In this document: positions 1 through 7,311 of the stretch, one piece after another | Numbering within the stretch: the first letter of the stretch is position 1 | How the letters are laid out: each line of letters begins with the position of its first letter | Assembly: GCA_937965785.1 (NCBI GenBank) | Contig: CALCKT010000053.1 | Coordinates: 1 to 15,633 of the forward strand | Reading direction: 5' to 3' | Source: an uncultured Propionibacteriaceae bacterium | GTDB lineage: Bacteria; Actinomycetota; Actinomycetes; Propionibacteriales; Propionibacteriaceae | DNA length: 15,633 nucleotides | Made by a program: the position numbers and the translations under genes | The notes under the pieces: model-generated | What the model was told of the DNA's origin: nothing | The model's database searches: none | Seen by the model: the letters and a program-made list of their open reading frames with translations, nothing else

Positions 1-557
1 CCACCGGAGGCCTTGACCCCGAGGCGGCCGTTGACGGTAGCCGCCATCAGCGCGACGGCGTGAGTGCTGGCGCCACCCGCAGGGTGGAAGCCCGTCGATG
101 TCTTCACGAAATCGGCGCCCGCCTCCTCCGCGGCCCGGCAGGCGGTGATGATCTCCTCGTCGGTCAGGGCTGCGGATTCGATGATGACCTTCAACATCCC
201 GGTGGTGGCCTCGCGCACGGCGGTGATCTCCTCGAGCACCCGGTGCGTTTCACCGGCCTTCAGGTGGCCGATGTTGATGACCATGTCGATCTCGTCGGCC
301 CCCAACCGCGACGACTCCGCCGCCTCAGCGGCCTTCGTCGCCGGGGTGTGGTTGCCGGACGGGAACCCGCACACCGTCGCCACCTTCAACGATGCGAGGT
401 CGTCGGTGAGCGGCAGCATCGACGGCGACACGCACACCGAGAAGGTGCCGAGCTCCTTGGCCTCCGCGATCAGCGCGGAGACCTGTGCCGGTGTGGCGTC
501 GGTCCGAAGGAGGGTGTGGTCGATCATGCGCGCCAGTGCGTCCCGGGAAATCTCCAT
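1..557 (-). CDS. deoC: Deoxyribose-phosphate aldolase, 3' part outside window
   Basis: Cleaves 2-deoxyribose 5-phosphate to glyceraldehyde 3-phosphate and acetaldehyde, the last step of deoxynucleoside catabolism in the cytosol. The visible 185 residues begin MEISRDALARMIDHTLL, with the family's early D-H-T-L-L segment, and contain VCVSP, CGFPSGNH and DEIDMVINIGHLK. The Schiff-base lysine segment FVKTSTGF is present, and the last visible residues, GVKASGG, carry the second active-site lysine. Bacterial DeoC is usually about 220 residues, so roughly 35 are missing past the left edge. The start ATG (557) was chosen because the protein begins at the family's usual point. It has no Shine-Dalgarno sequence but lies 6 nt after a TACCCT box, which suggests a leaderless mRNA. 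The gene reads away from repeat locus R1. The family call is very secure. Confidence 0.96.
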   Translation of the reverse strand, partial: MEISRDALARMIDHTLLRTDATPAQVSALIAEAKELGTFSVCVSPSMLPLTDDLASLKVATVCGFPSGNHTPATKAAEAAESSRLGADEIDMVINIGHLKAGETHRVLEEITAVREATTGMLKVIIESAALTDEEIITACRAAEEAGADFVKTSTGFHPAGGASTHAVALMAATVNGRLGVKASG

Positions 558-569
558 GTGCCGAGGGTA
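558..569 (-). promoter_or_regulatory. Candidate leaderless promoter (-10) of deoC
   Basis: On the minus strand TACCCT (plus 564-569) fits the actinobacterial TANNNT -10 pattern. It ends 6 nt before the deoC ATG at 557, so transcription could start at or next to the start codon. I see no convincing -35. The call rests on spacing and on similar boxes before other genes in this window. Confidence 0.4.
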
Positions 570-619
570 GCCGGTCGCGACCAAACCCGCGGACAGCCCC
601 GCGTCCGCCACCCCGCCCG

Positions 620-880
620 GCGGAAACGCTTGCCTTGTGGTCGTGTGCTTGCGCTGTAGCGCTGGCGTTTGACGGGAAGGCTGGCGTTCGGCAGGTGGGC
701 TGGCGTTCGGCAGGAGGGCTGGCGTTCGGCAGGTGGGCTGGCATTTGGCGGGGGTGGTGGGGGTTCTACCGGGTTCGCTTGCCTTGCGGTCGTGTGCTTG
801 CGCTGTAGCGCTGGCGTTCGACGGGAAGGCTGGCGTTCCCGTCGGGAAGGCAAGCGTTCGACGGGAAGGCTGGCGTTCTC
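620..880. repeat. Repeat locus R1: 63-bp direct duplication with 19-bp tandem array
   Basis: This non-coding block fills the gap between deoC and the histidine kinase stop. A 63-bp unit at 627-689 recurs at 776-838, 149 bp later, with only two differences. Each copy contains GCGCTGTAGCGC, a short perfect hairpin. Between the copies are four 19-bp tandem units (679-697, 698-716, 717-735, 736-754) of the type GGCTGGCGTTCGGCAGGTG; the last is degenerate. A 24-bp stretch starting CGTTCGACGGG recurs at 815 and 855. TTCCCG/CGGGAA arms lie at 836-848. No open frame here has homologue-like composition. In the sense of the kinase mRNA the array lies directly in the 3' untranslated region. Confidence 0.85.
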
Positions 881-895
881 CTGGGGTGAGTGGGT

Positions 896-2302
896 TCAGG
901 TGGCCAGGGGGAGCCAGACCGTGAAGCACGTGCGACCCGGGCGGGAGGTCGCCTCCACCCGGCCGCCGAAGCTCGCTACCACCGCCTGCACGATCGACAG
1001 GCCCAGCCCCGTCGATTTCGCCTCGTTGTGGCTACGCGACGTGTCGGCCCGGGCGAAACGCTCGAAGATCCGGGGCAGCATGTCGGGTGCGATGCCGGGG
1101 CCGTCGTCGACGACCATCAGGCACGCCTGACCGTCCTTGATCCCGGCGACGGTGGTGACGGTGGTTCCCGCGGGGGTGTGGTTGCGAGCGTTGGACAGCA
1201 GGTTGACGATCACCTGGTGGAGGCGGTCGGCGTTGGCCCGCACCTCGAAACCCTCCTCGGGCAGTTCCAGGCGCCAGACGTGATCGGGCCCGGCGGCGCG
1301 CGCGTCGCTGACGGCGTTGAGCACCACCGCGACGATGTCGACGGGCTGCATCTCGACGGGGGCGTCGGCGTCGAGGCGGGCCAGCAGGAGAAGGTCCTCG
1401 ACGAGTTTCGTCATGCGCTGCGACTCCGAGTCGATCCGGCCCAGCGCGAACGCCGAGTCCGCTCCGTCGCCGCGGGCCGCCAGCTCCGAGTAGCCGCGGA
1501 TCGCCGCGAGGGGGTTGCGCAGCTCGTGGGAGGCGTCGGCGACGAAACGCCGCAGCTTGGTCTCGGAGGCCTGTCTGGCCTTGAGGGCCCCCTGTACATT
1601 GCCGAGCATCCGGTTGAAGGCGCCGGTCAGCTGCGCCACCTCGTGTTCGGGGGGCAGCGCCGGGTCGGGAACGGCGGGCACGTCGACCTCACCGCGGTCC
1701 AGGTCCAGCTGTGAGACCGTGGAGGCCGTCGCCGACAACGACCGCAGCGGTTTCGTCGCGGCATTGGCAACGGCGCGGGTCGCGAACGCCGACGCCACCA
1801 CGGCCGCCACACCCAGGGTGACGGCCAGCAGGGTCAGGCGCACGATGGTGGTGTTGACGGTCTCCAGCGGCAGGGCCAACACCATCAGTTCGCCGTCGCG
1901 GTTGTACTGAGCGACCGCCCGGTACTGGCCCAGGTCGGGGACGTCAACGGTGTGTTTCTGGCCGTCCGTGCTGACCTTCAACAGGGTGTTGATGGCCTCC
2001 GCGGAGACGTTGTCGTACTCGCCGTGCCCGATCTTCGATGCGACGCTGACGCCGCTCGAACTGCGCAGCACGACGACGGTTCCGGGTGGTGTGCCGGGCG
2101 CCAGGATGCCTTTCGGACGGCCGTTCTGCTGGCCGGTTTCGCGCGCCTGGAGGGCTTTGGCGTTGTCCACCTGCTTGTCGAGTTGCTCGTACATGATGAC
2201 GCCCGCCGCGACGATGGTGCCCGCCGAGATCAGCAGCGCCAGCACCGCCACCACGGCCGTGACGCGCCGCCGCAGCTGGGCGGAGAGGCTGGCCGGGCGC
2301 AT
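896..2302 (-). CDS. Two-component sensor histidine kinase (TrcS-like)
   Basis: Membrane sensor kinase of 468 residues that should phosphorylate the response regulator encoded just upstream. A first membrane segment lies at about residues 14-36, an extracytoplasmic sensor region at about 42-150, and a second membrane segment at about 152-176. A HAMP linker spans about 177-240. The HisKA dimerisation helix carries phospho-acceptor H259 in ADASHELRNPLAAIRGY. The HATPase domain has the N box NLLSNARNHTP (about 367-377), the G1 box DDGPGIAP (399-406), an F box near RIFERFAR, and the G2 box TGLGLSIVQ (431-439). All catalytic motifs are intact. The start ATG at 2302 overlaps the regulator's stop as TGATG. 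It has no good Shine-Dalgarno, so translational coupling is likely; a longer upstream reading in this frame overlaps the regulator and was rejected. The signal sensed is unknown. Confidence 0.93.
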   Translation of the reverse strand: MRPASLSAQLRRRVTAVVAVLALLISAGTIVAAGVIMYEQLDKQVDNAKALQARETGQQNGRPKGILAPGTPPGTVVVLRSSSGVSVASKIGHGEYDNVSAEAINTLLKVSTDGQKHTVDVPDLGQYRAVAQYNRDGELMVLALPLETVNTTIVRLTLLAVTLGVAAVVASAFATRAVANAATKPLRSLSATASTVSQLDLDRGEVDVPAVPDPALPPEHEVAQLTGAFNRMLGNVQGALKARQASETKLRRFVADASHELRNPLAAIRGYSELAARGDGADSAFALGRIDSESQRMTKLVEDLLLLARLDADAPVEMQPVDIVAVVLNAVSDARAAGPDHVWRLELPEEGFEVRANADRLHQVIVNLLSNARNHTPAGTTVTTVAGIKDGQACLMVVDDGPGIAPDMLPRIFERFARADTSRSHNEAKSTGLGLSIVQAVVASFGGRVEATSRPGRTCFTVWLPLAT

Positions 2303-3033
2303 CAGGAGCTCGCGGGTCGCAGCACGTACCCGGCCCCGCGCATGGTGTGGATCATGGGGGAGCGGCCCGCGTCGATCTTCTTGCGCAGGTAGGAGATGTA
2401 GAGCTCGACGACGTTGGCCTGGCCGCCGAAGTCGTAGTTCCACACCCGGTCCAGGATCTGGGCCTTGCTGAGCACCCTTTTGGGGTTGCGCATCAGGTAG
2501 CGCAGCAGCTCGAACTCGGTGGCGGTGAGGTTGATGCTCTCACCGGCGCGGGTGACCTCGTGGGAGTCCTCGTCGAGGATCAGGTCGCCGACGACGAGTT
2601 GGGTGTCCGGCTGCACCGTCGTCGCCCCGGAGCGTCGCAGCAACCCGCGCAGCCGCGCGATGACCTCCTCCAGGGAGAACGGTTTCGTCACGTAGTCGTC
2701 GCCTCCGGCGGTGAGCCCGGTGATGCGGTCGGCCACGCCGTCCTTGGCGGTCAGGAAGATCACGGGCACGTCGGGTTGTTCCGTGCGGATGCGGCGCATC
2801 ACCTCGAGCCCGTCGAAGTCGGGCAGCATCATGTCGAGGACGATGGCGTCGGGTTTGACGGCGCGGGCCGCCTGGACGGCCTCGGTTCCGGTGGCGGCGG
2901 TGGTCACCTCCCAGCCCTCATAGCGCATGGCCATGGCCAGCAGTTCGGTCAGGCTGGGCTCGTCATCGACGGTGAGGACCCGCAGGGCGGTGCCGTCGGG
3001 GCGGGTCAGGGGGGCGGGCTGTGCGGGAGGCAT
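2302..3033 (-). CDS. OmpR/PhoB-family response regulator (TrcR-like)
   Basis: DNA-binding transcriptional regulator of 243 residues, partner of the adjacent kinase. The receiver domain (about 17-130) has the acidic pair D23-D24, phospho-acceptor D67 in DAIVLDMMLPDFDG, T95 in FLTAK, and K117 in YVTKPFS. The C-terminal winged helix (about 145-240) has the family's typical NLTATEFELLRYL, FGGQANVVELYISYLRKK and TMRGAGYVLRP. The sequence most resembles the TrcR/PrrA type of actinobacteria, but an ortholog cannot be fixed by eye. The start at 3033 is 4 nt after the stop of the doxX-like gene, with no clear Shine-Dalgarno. The frame is open further upstream, but that extension overlaps doxX and is low-complexity, so 3033 is preferred. 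Confidence 0.93.
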   Translation of the reverse strand: MPPAQPAPLTRPDGTALRVLTVDDEPSLTELLAMAMRYEGWEVTTAATGTEAVQAARAVKPDAIVLDMMLPDFDGLEVMRRIRTEQPDVPVIFLTAKDGVADRITGLTAGGDDYVTKPFSLEEVIARLRGLLRRSGATTVQPDTQLVVGDLILDEDSHEVTRAGESINLTATEFELLRYLMRNPKRVLSKAQILDRVWNYDFGGQANVVELYISYLRKKIDAGRSPMIHTMRGAGYVLRPASS

Positions 3034-3037
3034 GCAT

Positions 3038-3667
3038 CTACTGTGGCAGTCCCGAGTGGGGTTTCGCCATGAACTTGCTGTGTGTTTCCTGTGGGAGCTG
3101 GATTCCCCGGGCGGGGGTGTCCCACTCATCCGGAAGCGGACGTGCGGGCTCTTCGGGCAGCGGACGTGCGGGCTCATCGGGAAGCGGGCGTGCGGGCTCG
3201 TCGGACAGCGAGTGGGCGGGGCGTTTCGGTTGTTCCTCGGCCGGTGGCGGGTCGTCCTTGGGTGTTCGGAACAGGTTGTCCAGGCCCATTCGCCCGGCGC
3301 CATGGCTCATCAGCACTAGGCCGACGACGGCCATCACCGCGTTGTACTCCCAGCCGGAGTCGTGGACGTAGAAGTTGTGCGACCTGAGGGTGAGGATGAT
3401 GCCGATGTTCAGGATCATCAGGCCGAGGCCGATCACGGGGGTGGCCAACCCGAAGATCAGGAAGATGCCGCCGATCACCTCGAAACCGATCAGCAGCCAC
3501 ACCATGAGCCCGGGATTCGGGATGCCCGCCTGCTCCAGAATGCTGGCCTCCGCGCTGATACCTTCGTTCTGCCAGCGGTGCCAGCCATGGGTGACCATGA
3601 TGAAGCCCATCACGATGCGGGTGAGCATCAGGGCGATGTCCTTGAGCACTCGGATGAAGGCCTTCAT
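3038..3667 (-). CDS. DoxX-family integral membrane protein with repeated C-terminal tail
   Basis: A 209-residue protein whose first 135 residues look like a DoxX/DoxD-family four-helix membrane protein. Helices lie at about 8-26, 54-74, 77-94 and 108-124, with the THGWHRW segment after the first helix. Family members have been linked to redox and thiol stress, but the biochemical role here is not known. From about residue 135 the sequence turns hydrophilic (DDPPPAEEQPKRP), followed by four 8-residue repeats of the type PARPLPDE (149-181) and a short basic end. Such a tail is not part of the usual domain. The ATG at 3667 has a strong ribosome-binding site (AGGGAGAA on the minus strand, a few nt upstream). 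It is the first gene of a unit with the response regulator and kinase: its stop is 4 nt from the regulator start. Confidence 0.85.
   Translation of the reverse strand: MKAFIRVLKDIALMLTRIVMGFIMVTHGWHRWQNEGISAEASILEQAGIPNPGLMVWLLIGFEVIGGIFLIFGLATPVIGLGLMILNIGIILTLRSHNFYVHDSGWEYNAVMAVVGLVLMSHGAGRMGLDNLFRTPKDDPPPAEEQPKRPAHSLSDEPARPLPDEPARPLPEEPARPLPDEWDTPARGIQLPQETHSKFMAKPHSGLPQ
3126..3221 (-). repeat. 24-bp in-frame tandem repeat inside the doxX-like gene
   Basis: Four copies of a 24-bp unit (3126-3149, 3150-3173, 3174-3197, and a degenerate 3198-3221) encode successive PARPLPDE-like octapeptides. Unit length is a multiple of three, so gain or loss of copies would keep the frame and only change tail length. 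Confidence 0.85.
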
Positions 3668-3696
3668 GGTTCTCCCTGCCGTTGGTCCTTCAGCCA

Positions 3697-3702
3697 ATCG
3701 TA
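3697..3702 (-). promoter_or_regulatory. Possible -10 of the doxX-regulator-kinase unit
   Basis: Minus-strand TACGAT lies about 30 nt before the doxX start, which would give a leader carrying the strong Shine-Dalgarno. No persuasive -35 is visible at the right distance. The position in a divergent intergenic region of 150 bp makes a promoter here likely, but the exact site is weakly supported. Confidence 0.25.
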
Positions 3703-3803
3703 TGACACGAGCTGGCCGTTTGGTCCGGGTGGTTGCTGGTATCATGCCCGGGCTTTCAGGGTGCCGTGGTGGCGGTTTGTCGTGCGCTTTCAGCGACATC
3801 TCC

Positions 3804-3817
3804 TAGAGTTGTGGACG
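3804..3817 (+). promoter_or_regulatory. Candidate leaderless promoter (-10) of the MptB-like gene
   Basis: TAGAGT at 3804-3809 lies 8 nt before the ATG at 3818, and no Shine-Dalgarno precedes that ATG. This spacing is typical of leaderless actinobacterial transcripts. A -35 is not clear. Confidence 0.4.
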
Positions 3818-5209
3818 ATGCCTCGACTCGAACCGCGTTCCCGAACCACCGATCCCGCCGGCGGCTGGGGATGGGTGGGTTTCGGGTTTTCCGCCAGTGT
3901 GGTCATCGCCGCTTTCGCCTGGGTGGTGCCCCGGCCCGCAGTGACGGTCGCCGACTACCTGCTCGCCGCCCTGTTCCTGGTGCCCTGCACGGGTTTGTTG
4001 TTCGCGTGGTGGCGGATCGGGCCGCGTTTCCCGCACCCCGTCGTCGCGACGGTGCTGTGGGCGCTGCCGCTGCTGACCTGCCCGCTGCTTTTCAGCCTGG
4101 ACGTGAACGCCTATCTGACGCAGGGCTGGATGGTGCTGGGCGGCCACGACCCCTATGTCATGACTCTCGGGGAACCCCGGCTGCCCGGGATCGCAGTCGG
4201 GGCGGACTGGGTGGACACCACGTCGGTCTACCCGGCGGGGTCTTTGCTGATCTTCGCGGCCGTGTACTGGACCAGCGGTGGCCTGCCGTGGCTGGGGATC
4301 CTGCTGTTCCGGTTGCTGCACCTGGGCTGCCTGCTGGTGGTGGCGTGGGTGGTGAAACGCCTCGCGCCGCGCGTCGGGATGCCGGTGAACACGGCGCTGT
4401 GGGCGGGGATCACCACCCCGCTGCTGATCCTCCAGTGGGTCGGGGGCCTGCACAACGACGCCGTGCTGGTGGCCGTGATCGCCCTGGCGGTGCTGGTGGC
4501 GACTCGCGGCGGTTGGTCCGGGCTGCTGCTGGGTGGGGCGTTGATCGGGTTGTCCCTGGCCGTGAAACAGTCGGGGGCGGCGGCGGGACTCGGTGTCGTC
4601 GCTCTGGCTTGGGCGGCCTCGCCGGGTCGTGACTGGTGGCGGCTAGCGGGCCGGGCCGCGGCGGCGGGGGCCGTGGCGGTGGCGGTGTTCGTGGGTGTTT
4701 CGTGGGGTTCCGGCCTGGGATTCGGATGGAACAACCCCACCGCCGGCAGCCCCTTGGCCGTGATGAGCGACTCGCCGCTGTCGTGGATCAGCCAGGCGTT
4801 GAAGCTCCTCGGGCAGGAGGCGTCGCTGGTTTCGGCGACGCGGATGCTCACCCTCGTCGCCGCGCTGGCGGTGCTGGCGGCCTGGGTGTGGCTGGTGGCC
4901 CGCTTCGGGCCCCGGCCCGGAGAGCCGGGACGCCCCTGGGTTGTGCTGCTCGGCGGACTGCTGGCCTTCGCGCTGCTCGGCCCCGCCCTGCAACCCTGGT
5001 ACTTCACCTGGGTGGCGCCCTTCGTCGCCCTGGCGCTGCCCGACAGACGCTGGCAGCGGATCTGGTTGAGCGCGACGGTGGTGGTCGTGATGGCGGCCGC
5101 CACCCAGGGTTCCCTCGGCTCCCCGCTGCTGGGCCTGGCCACATGGTTGTTGTGGCGGCGCCTCGAGGAGAAGGATCTGGACGTCTTCGAGGAACGGACC
5201 GGAGTCTGA
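3818..5209 (+). CDS. MptB-like polyprenol-phosphomannose-dependent mannosyltransferase (GT-C fold)
   Basis: Multi-pass membrane protein of 463 residues with about 11-12 hydrophobic segments. It probably transfers mannose from polyprenyl phosphomannose to a cell-envelope glycolipid on the outer face of the membrane. Evidence is the first-loop segment SLDVNAYLTQGWMVLGGHDPY (about 93-113), whose acidic residue matches the GT-C catalytic position. Also present are GLHNDAVLVA (210-219), AVKQSG (248-253) and QPWYFTWVAPF (392-402), all typical of the MptA/MptB group. Mycobacterial MptB is nearer 550 residues, so this is a shorter relative and the acceptor may not be lipomannan. The ATG at 3818 was chosen over upstream in-frame starts because the frame upstream runs antisense through the doxX-like gene. 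Short acidic C-terminus (KDLDVFEERTGV). The exact substrate is uncertain. Confidence 0.8.
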   Translation: MPRLEPRSRTTDPAGGWGWVGFGFSASVVIAAFAWVVPRPAVTVADYLLAALFLVPCTGLLFAWWRIGPRFPHPVVATVLWALPLLTCPLLFSLDVNAYLTQGWMVLGGHDPYVMTLGEPRLPGIAVGADWVDTTSVYPAGSLLIFAAVYWTSGGLPWLGILLFRLLHLGCLLVVAWVVKRLAPRVGMPVNTALWAGITTPLLILQWVGGLHNDAVLVAVIALAVLVATRGGWSGLLLGGALIGLSLAVKQSGAAAGLGVVALAWAASPGRDWWRLAGRAAAAGAVAVAVFVGVSWGSGLGFGWNNPTAGSPLAVMSDSPLSWISQALKLLGQEASLVSATRMLTLVAALAVLAAWVWLVARFGPRPGEPGRPWVVLLGGLLAFALLGPALQPWYFTWVAPFVALALPDRRWQRIWLSATVVVVMAAATQGSLGSPLLGLATWLLWRRLEEKDLDVFEERTGV

Positions 5210-5254
5210 CCTCGCCGCGACCGCGGGCCGACGCGTTTTCTTGCGGCCGGGCGC

Positions 5255-5267
5255 TAGGGTCGCGGAC
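5255..5267 (+). promoter_or_regulatory. Candidate leaderless promoter (-10) of the ABC operon
   Basis: TAGGGT at 5255-5260 is 7 nt before the ATPase ATG at 5268, and no Shine-Dalgarno is present. It suggests the exporter pair has its own leaderless transcript, separate from the glycosyltransferase gene ending 58 nt upstream. Confidence 0.4.
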
Positions 5268-6230
5268 ATGACCGAGCTGCGCTGGAGGCGGACTCCCAAG
5301 GCGTGGGCCGTGCGGATCCGCGGCCTCGTCAAGCGTTTCGGGCGGGTCCAGGCGGTTTCCGGACTCGATCTGGACGTCCCCCTCGGCGGTGTCCACGGGC
5401 TGCTCGGGCCGAATGGTTCCGGCAAGACCACCACGCTGCGGATGCTGCTCGGTTTGATCCGTCCCGACCGCGGTGAGATGAGCATCTTCGATCACGAGGT
5501 GCCCTACGGGCTGCCCGAGGTGATCGACAGGGTGGGCGCCATCGTCGAGAGCCCCAAGTTCGCGCCGAACATCAGCCTTCGGCGCAACCTGGAAATCCTC
5601 GCGATCTCCACCGGGGTGCCGAATCGCCGCGTCACGGAGGTGCTGCTGGAGGTCGGACTGCGGGGTCGCGAGAGGGCGGCTTTCCACACCTGCTCCCTGG
5701 GCATGAAACAGCGACTCGCGATCGCCGCGACCCTGCTGAGGGAACCCGACCTGCTGATCTTCGACGAACCCACCAACGGCCTCGACCCCGCGGGCATCCA
5801 GGAGATCCGCACCACCATGCGGGCCCTCGCCGACGCTGGTCGCACGGTGCTGGTCGCCAGTCATCTGCTGGGTGAGATCGAGCAGATCGCCGATTCAGTG
5901 TCCATCATGGGGCGGGGTCGGGTGATCGCAGCCGGGGATCTGGAGGAGTTCCTCAACGACGGTTCCGAATACGTGGCAGTGGAGATCGACGACGTCCCGG
6001 CGTCCTTCGAGGTGCTGCGGCAGGCGGGGTTCGGCGGCCAGCTGGTGGGTGGGCAGTTGCGGGTCACCCGCGACGAGGGACTCGACCCTGCCGTCGTCGC
6101 CCGGGTCCTCGGGGAGGCGGACCTGTGGCCGAGGCACCTCAGTCTGCAACGCTCCAGCCTCGAATCCGTGTTCCTGGAACTGACCGAGGACGAACGCCTC
6201 ACCACCACGCAGGGGAGGGCCGTGGCGTGA
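5268..6230 (+). CDS. ABC-2 type exporter, ATP-binding subunit
   Basis: Cytoplasmic ATPase of 320 residues that should power the permease encoded directly downstream. Walker A is GPNGSGKTTT (47-56). The signature reads CSLGMKQR (142-149), the form usual in the BcrA/antibiotic-export ATPase group rather than LSGGQ. Walker B is LLIFDEPTNGLD (162-173), and the switch histidine is H199 in LVASHLL. The C-terminal 100 residues form the extra domain common in this group, ending SLESVFLELTEDE. The substrate cannot be told from sequence. The ATG at 5268 was preferred to an upstream in-frame ATG at 5241 because it sits at leaderless spacing from TAGGGT and the protein begins normally. Its stop overlaps the permease start (TGATG). 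Confidence 0.93.
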   Translation: MTELRWRRTPKAWAVRIRGLVKRFGRVQAVSGLDLDVPLGGVHGLLGPNGSGKTTTLRMLLGLIRPDRGEMSIFDHEVPYGLPEVIDRVGAIVESPKFAPNISLRRNLEILAISTGVPNRRVTEVLLEVGLRGRERAAFHTCSLGMKQRLAIAATLLREPDLLIFDEPTNGLDPAGIQEIRTTMRALADAGRTVLVASHLLGEIEQIADSVSIMGRGRVIAAGDLEEFLNDGSEYVAVEIDDVPASFEVLRQAGFGGQLVGGQLRVTRDEGLDPAVVARVLGEADLWPRHLSLQRSSLESVFLELTEDERLTTTQGRAVA

Positions 6231-7159
6231 TGCTGGGTCTGTTGCGTGCTGAACTCCTCAGGCTGTTCAGCGACCGGAAAGTAGCGGTGGTGGCCGTCTT
6301 CGTGCTGGGGATCGGTTTCTGGGTCGGTTCCTCGCTGGTCGAGATGCTCAAGCCCTACACCGCGCTCGACTGGGAGGAGGCGCGACGGCAGTCCAACGAC
6401 GCCCAGATAAACCTGGATGTCATCTGCGGGTCTGGAACCCCCGGGGTCGACTGCTCAACGCTGCCGTCGAACGTCGCGGTGGAGGGATTCCTGCGCCCCC
6501 AACTGAGCTTCGAAGAGTTCGCCATCACGACCCTCGGGACGACGACCCAGGTGGGCCTGTTCGCCGTGGTGGTGCTGATCACCGTGATGATCGGGTCCGA
6601 GTTCAACACGGGTTCCATCGGCACCCAGCTGACCTTCACCCCCCGCAGGATGCCCCTGCTGTGGGCCAAGGTCGCGGCCTCCGCGATCTGCGGGGTCTGT
6701 TTGTTGGCCTTCTGGTCGGTGGCCATAGTGGTCCTGGATGTGTTCCTCTTCCTGAACCTGCGCGGCACCGAGGGCCTGGCGGCCGGGGGAGTGCTGGCGG
6801 CGCAGATCGGACGGGCCCTGCTGGTGGGGGCGGTGATGGCGGCCATGGCGGCGCTGGTGACGATGGCGCTGGCGTCGACGGTCAAGACGTGGGTGCTGAT
6901 CTCCGCGGGTCTGGTGCTCTCCCAGTTCCTCGAAACCTCCAAGAACCTCGCCCAGATCGCCGGGTTGTTGCCGACCGCCAACTTGCTCAGTCTCATCAAC
7001 GGCGAATGGAGCCGCACCATCTACAACAGCGAAGGGATGCGGCAGGAACCGATCCCGCACCTCGACTACGGATACTCCCTGGGATACGCGGTCTTCTGGC
7101 TGGTGGTCTTCGGGATCTGGGCGTCGGCCAGTTTCTCGCGTCGCAACATCCTCAAATAG
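6230..7159 (+). CDS. ABC-2 type exporter, permease subunit
   Basis: Membrane partner of the preceding ATPase, 309 residues. Six hydrophobic segments are visible: about 17-40, 107-124, 148-176, 192-216, 221-237 and 282-302. A large outer loop (about 41-100) follows the first helix and contains two cysteines, C66 and C75, which could form a disulfide outside the cell. After helix 2 comes the cytoplasmic SEFNTGSIGTQLTFTPRR, a segment typical of ABC-2 permeases (E-x-x-x-G-T). The start ATG (6230) overlaps the ATPase stop. A GTG at 6227 is in frame, and the purine-rich AGGGGAGGG at 6211-6219 could serve either. Together the two form a two-gene exporter of unknown cargo. Repeat-rich DNA follows. 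Confidence 0.9.
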   Translation: MLGLLRAELLRLFSDRKVAVVAVFVLGIGFWVGSSLVEMLKPYTALDWEEARRQSNDAQINLDVICGSGTPGVDCSTLPSNVAVEGFLRPQLSFEEFAITTLGTTTQVGLFAVVVLITVMIGSEFNTGSIGTQLTFTPRRMPLLWAKVAASAICGVCLLAFWSVAIVVLDVFLFLNLRGTEGLAAGGVLAAQIGRALLVGAVMAAMAALVTMALASTVKTWVLISAGLVLSQFLETSKNLAQIAGLLPTANLLSLINGEWSRTIYNSEGMRQEPIPHLDYGYSLGYAVFWLVVFGIWASASFSRRNILK

Positions 7160-7240
7160 CCCGGGACTCCCATCCCGAAGCCGATTGAGCCGACCCGCGA
7201 CGAAGGGGTGGGTCGCGTCGGAGCCGTCCGTGCCCTCCTC

Positions 7241-7311
7241 CACGACTCGCGGAAGAAAAACGGTTCAACATCGCCACACGACGTTGAACCGTCGAACCTC
7301 CGCGATTCGTG
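7241..7311. repeat. Nested palindromic element, copy B
   Basis: Outer arms 7241-7253 and 7299-7311 match at 12 of 13 positions (CACGACTCGCGGA with TCCGCGATTCGTG). Inner arms 7261-7273 and 7279-7291 match at 12 of 13 (CGGTTCAACATCG with CGACGTTGAACCG) around the loop CCACA. The short spacers between outer and inner arms differ on the two sides, which gives the element an orientation. It matches copy A at 10356-10428 when reverse-complemented. It could act as a terminator for the exporter operon, a REP-like mobile element, or both. Confidence 0.8.

Noticed and set aside
669..1130. Plus-strand frame reading through repeat locus R1
   Set aside because: It consists of translated tandem repeats (G, W, R and A rich) and runs antisense into the kinase gene; no start signal or homologue-like region.
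2303..2443. Longer N-terminus for the histidine kinase
   Set aside because: It overlaps the regulator's DNA-binding domain and is arginine-rich; the start at 2302 leads directly into the first membrane helix.
2347..3072. 241-codon plus-strand frame opposite the response regulator
   Set aside because: Mirror frame of a gene with all receiver and winged-helix motifs; low-complexity composition.
3362..3817. N-terminal extension of the mannosyltransferase frame
   Set aside because: The extension runs antisense through the doxX-like gene and is charged and non-conserved; the membrane protein starts at 3818 beside a -10-like box.
4228..5142. 304-codon minus-strand frame opposite the mannosyltransferase
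   Set aside because: Composition is rich in P, S, T and R with no motif; the plus-strand frame has membrane helices and family motifs.
5691..5714. Degenerate ABC signature (CSLGMKQR instead of LSGGQ)
   Set aside because: This is the normal form in the BcrA-type exporter ATPase group, not a defect.
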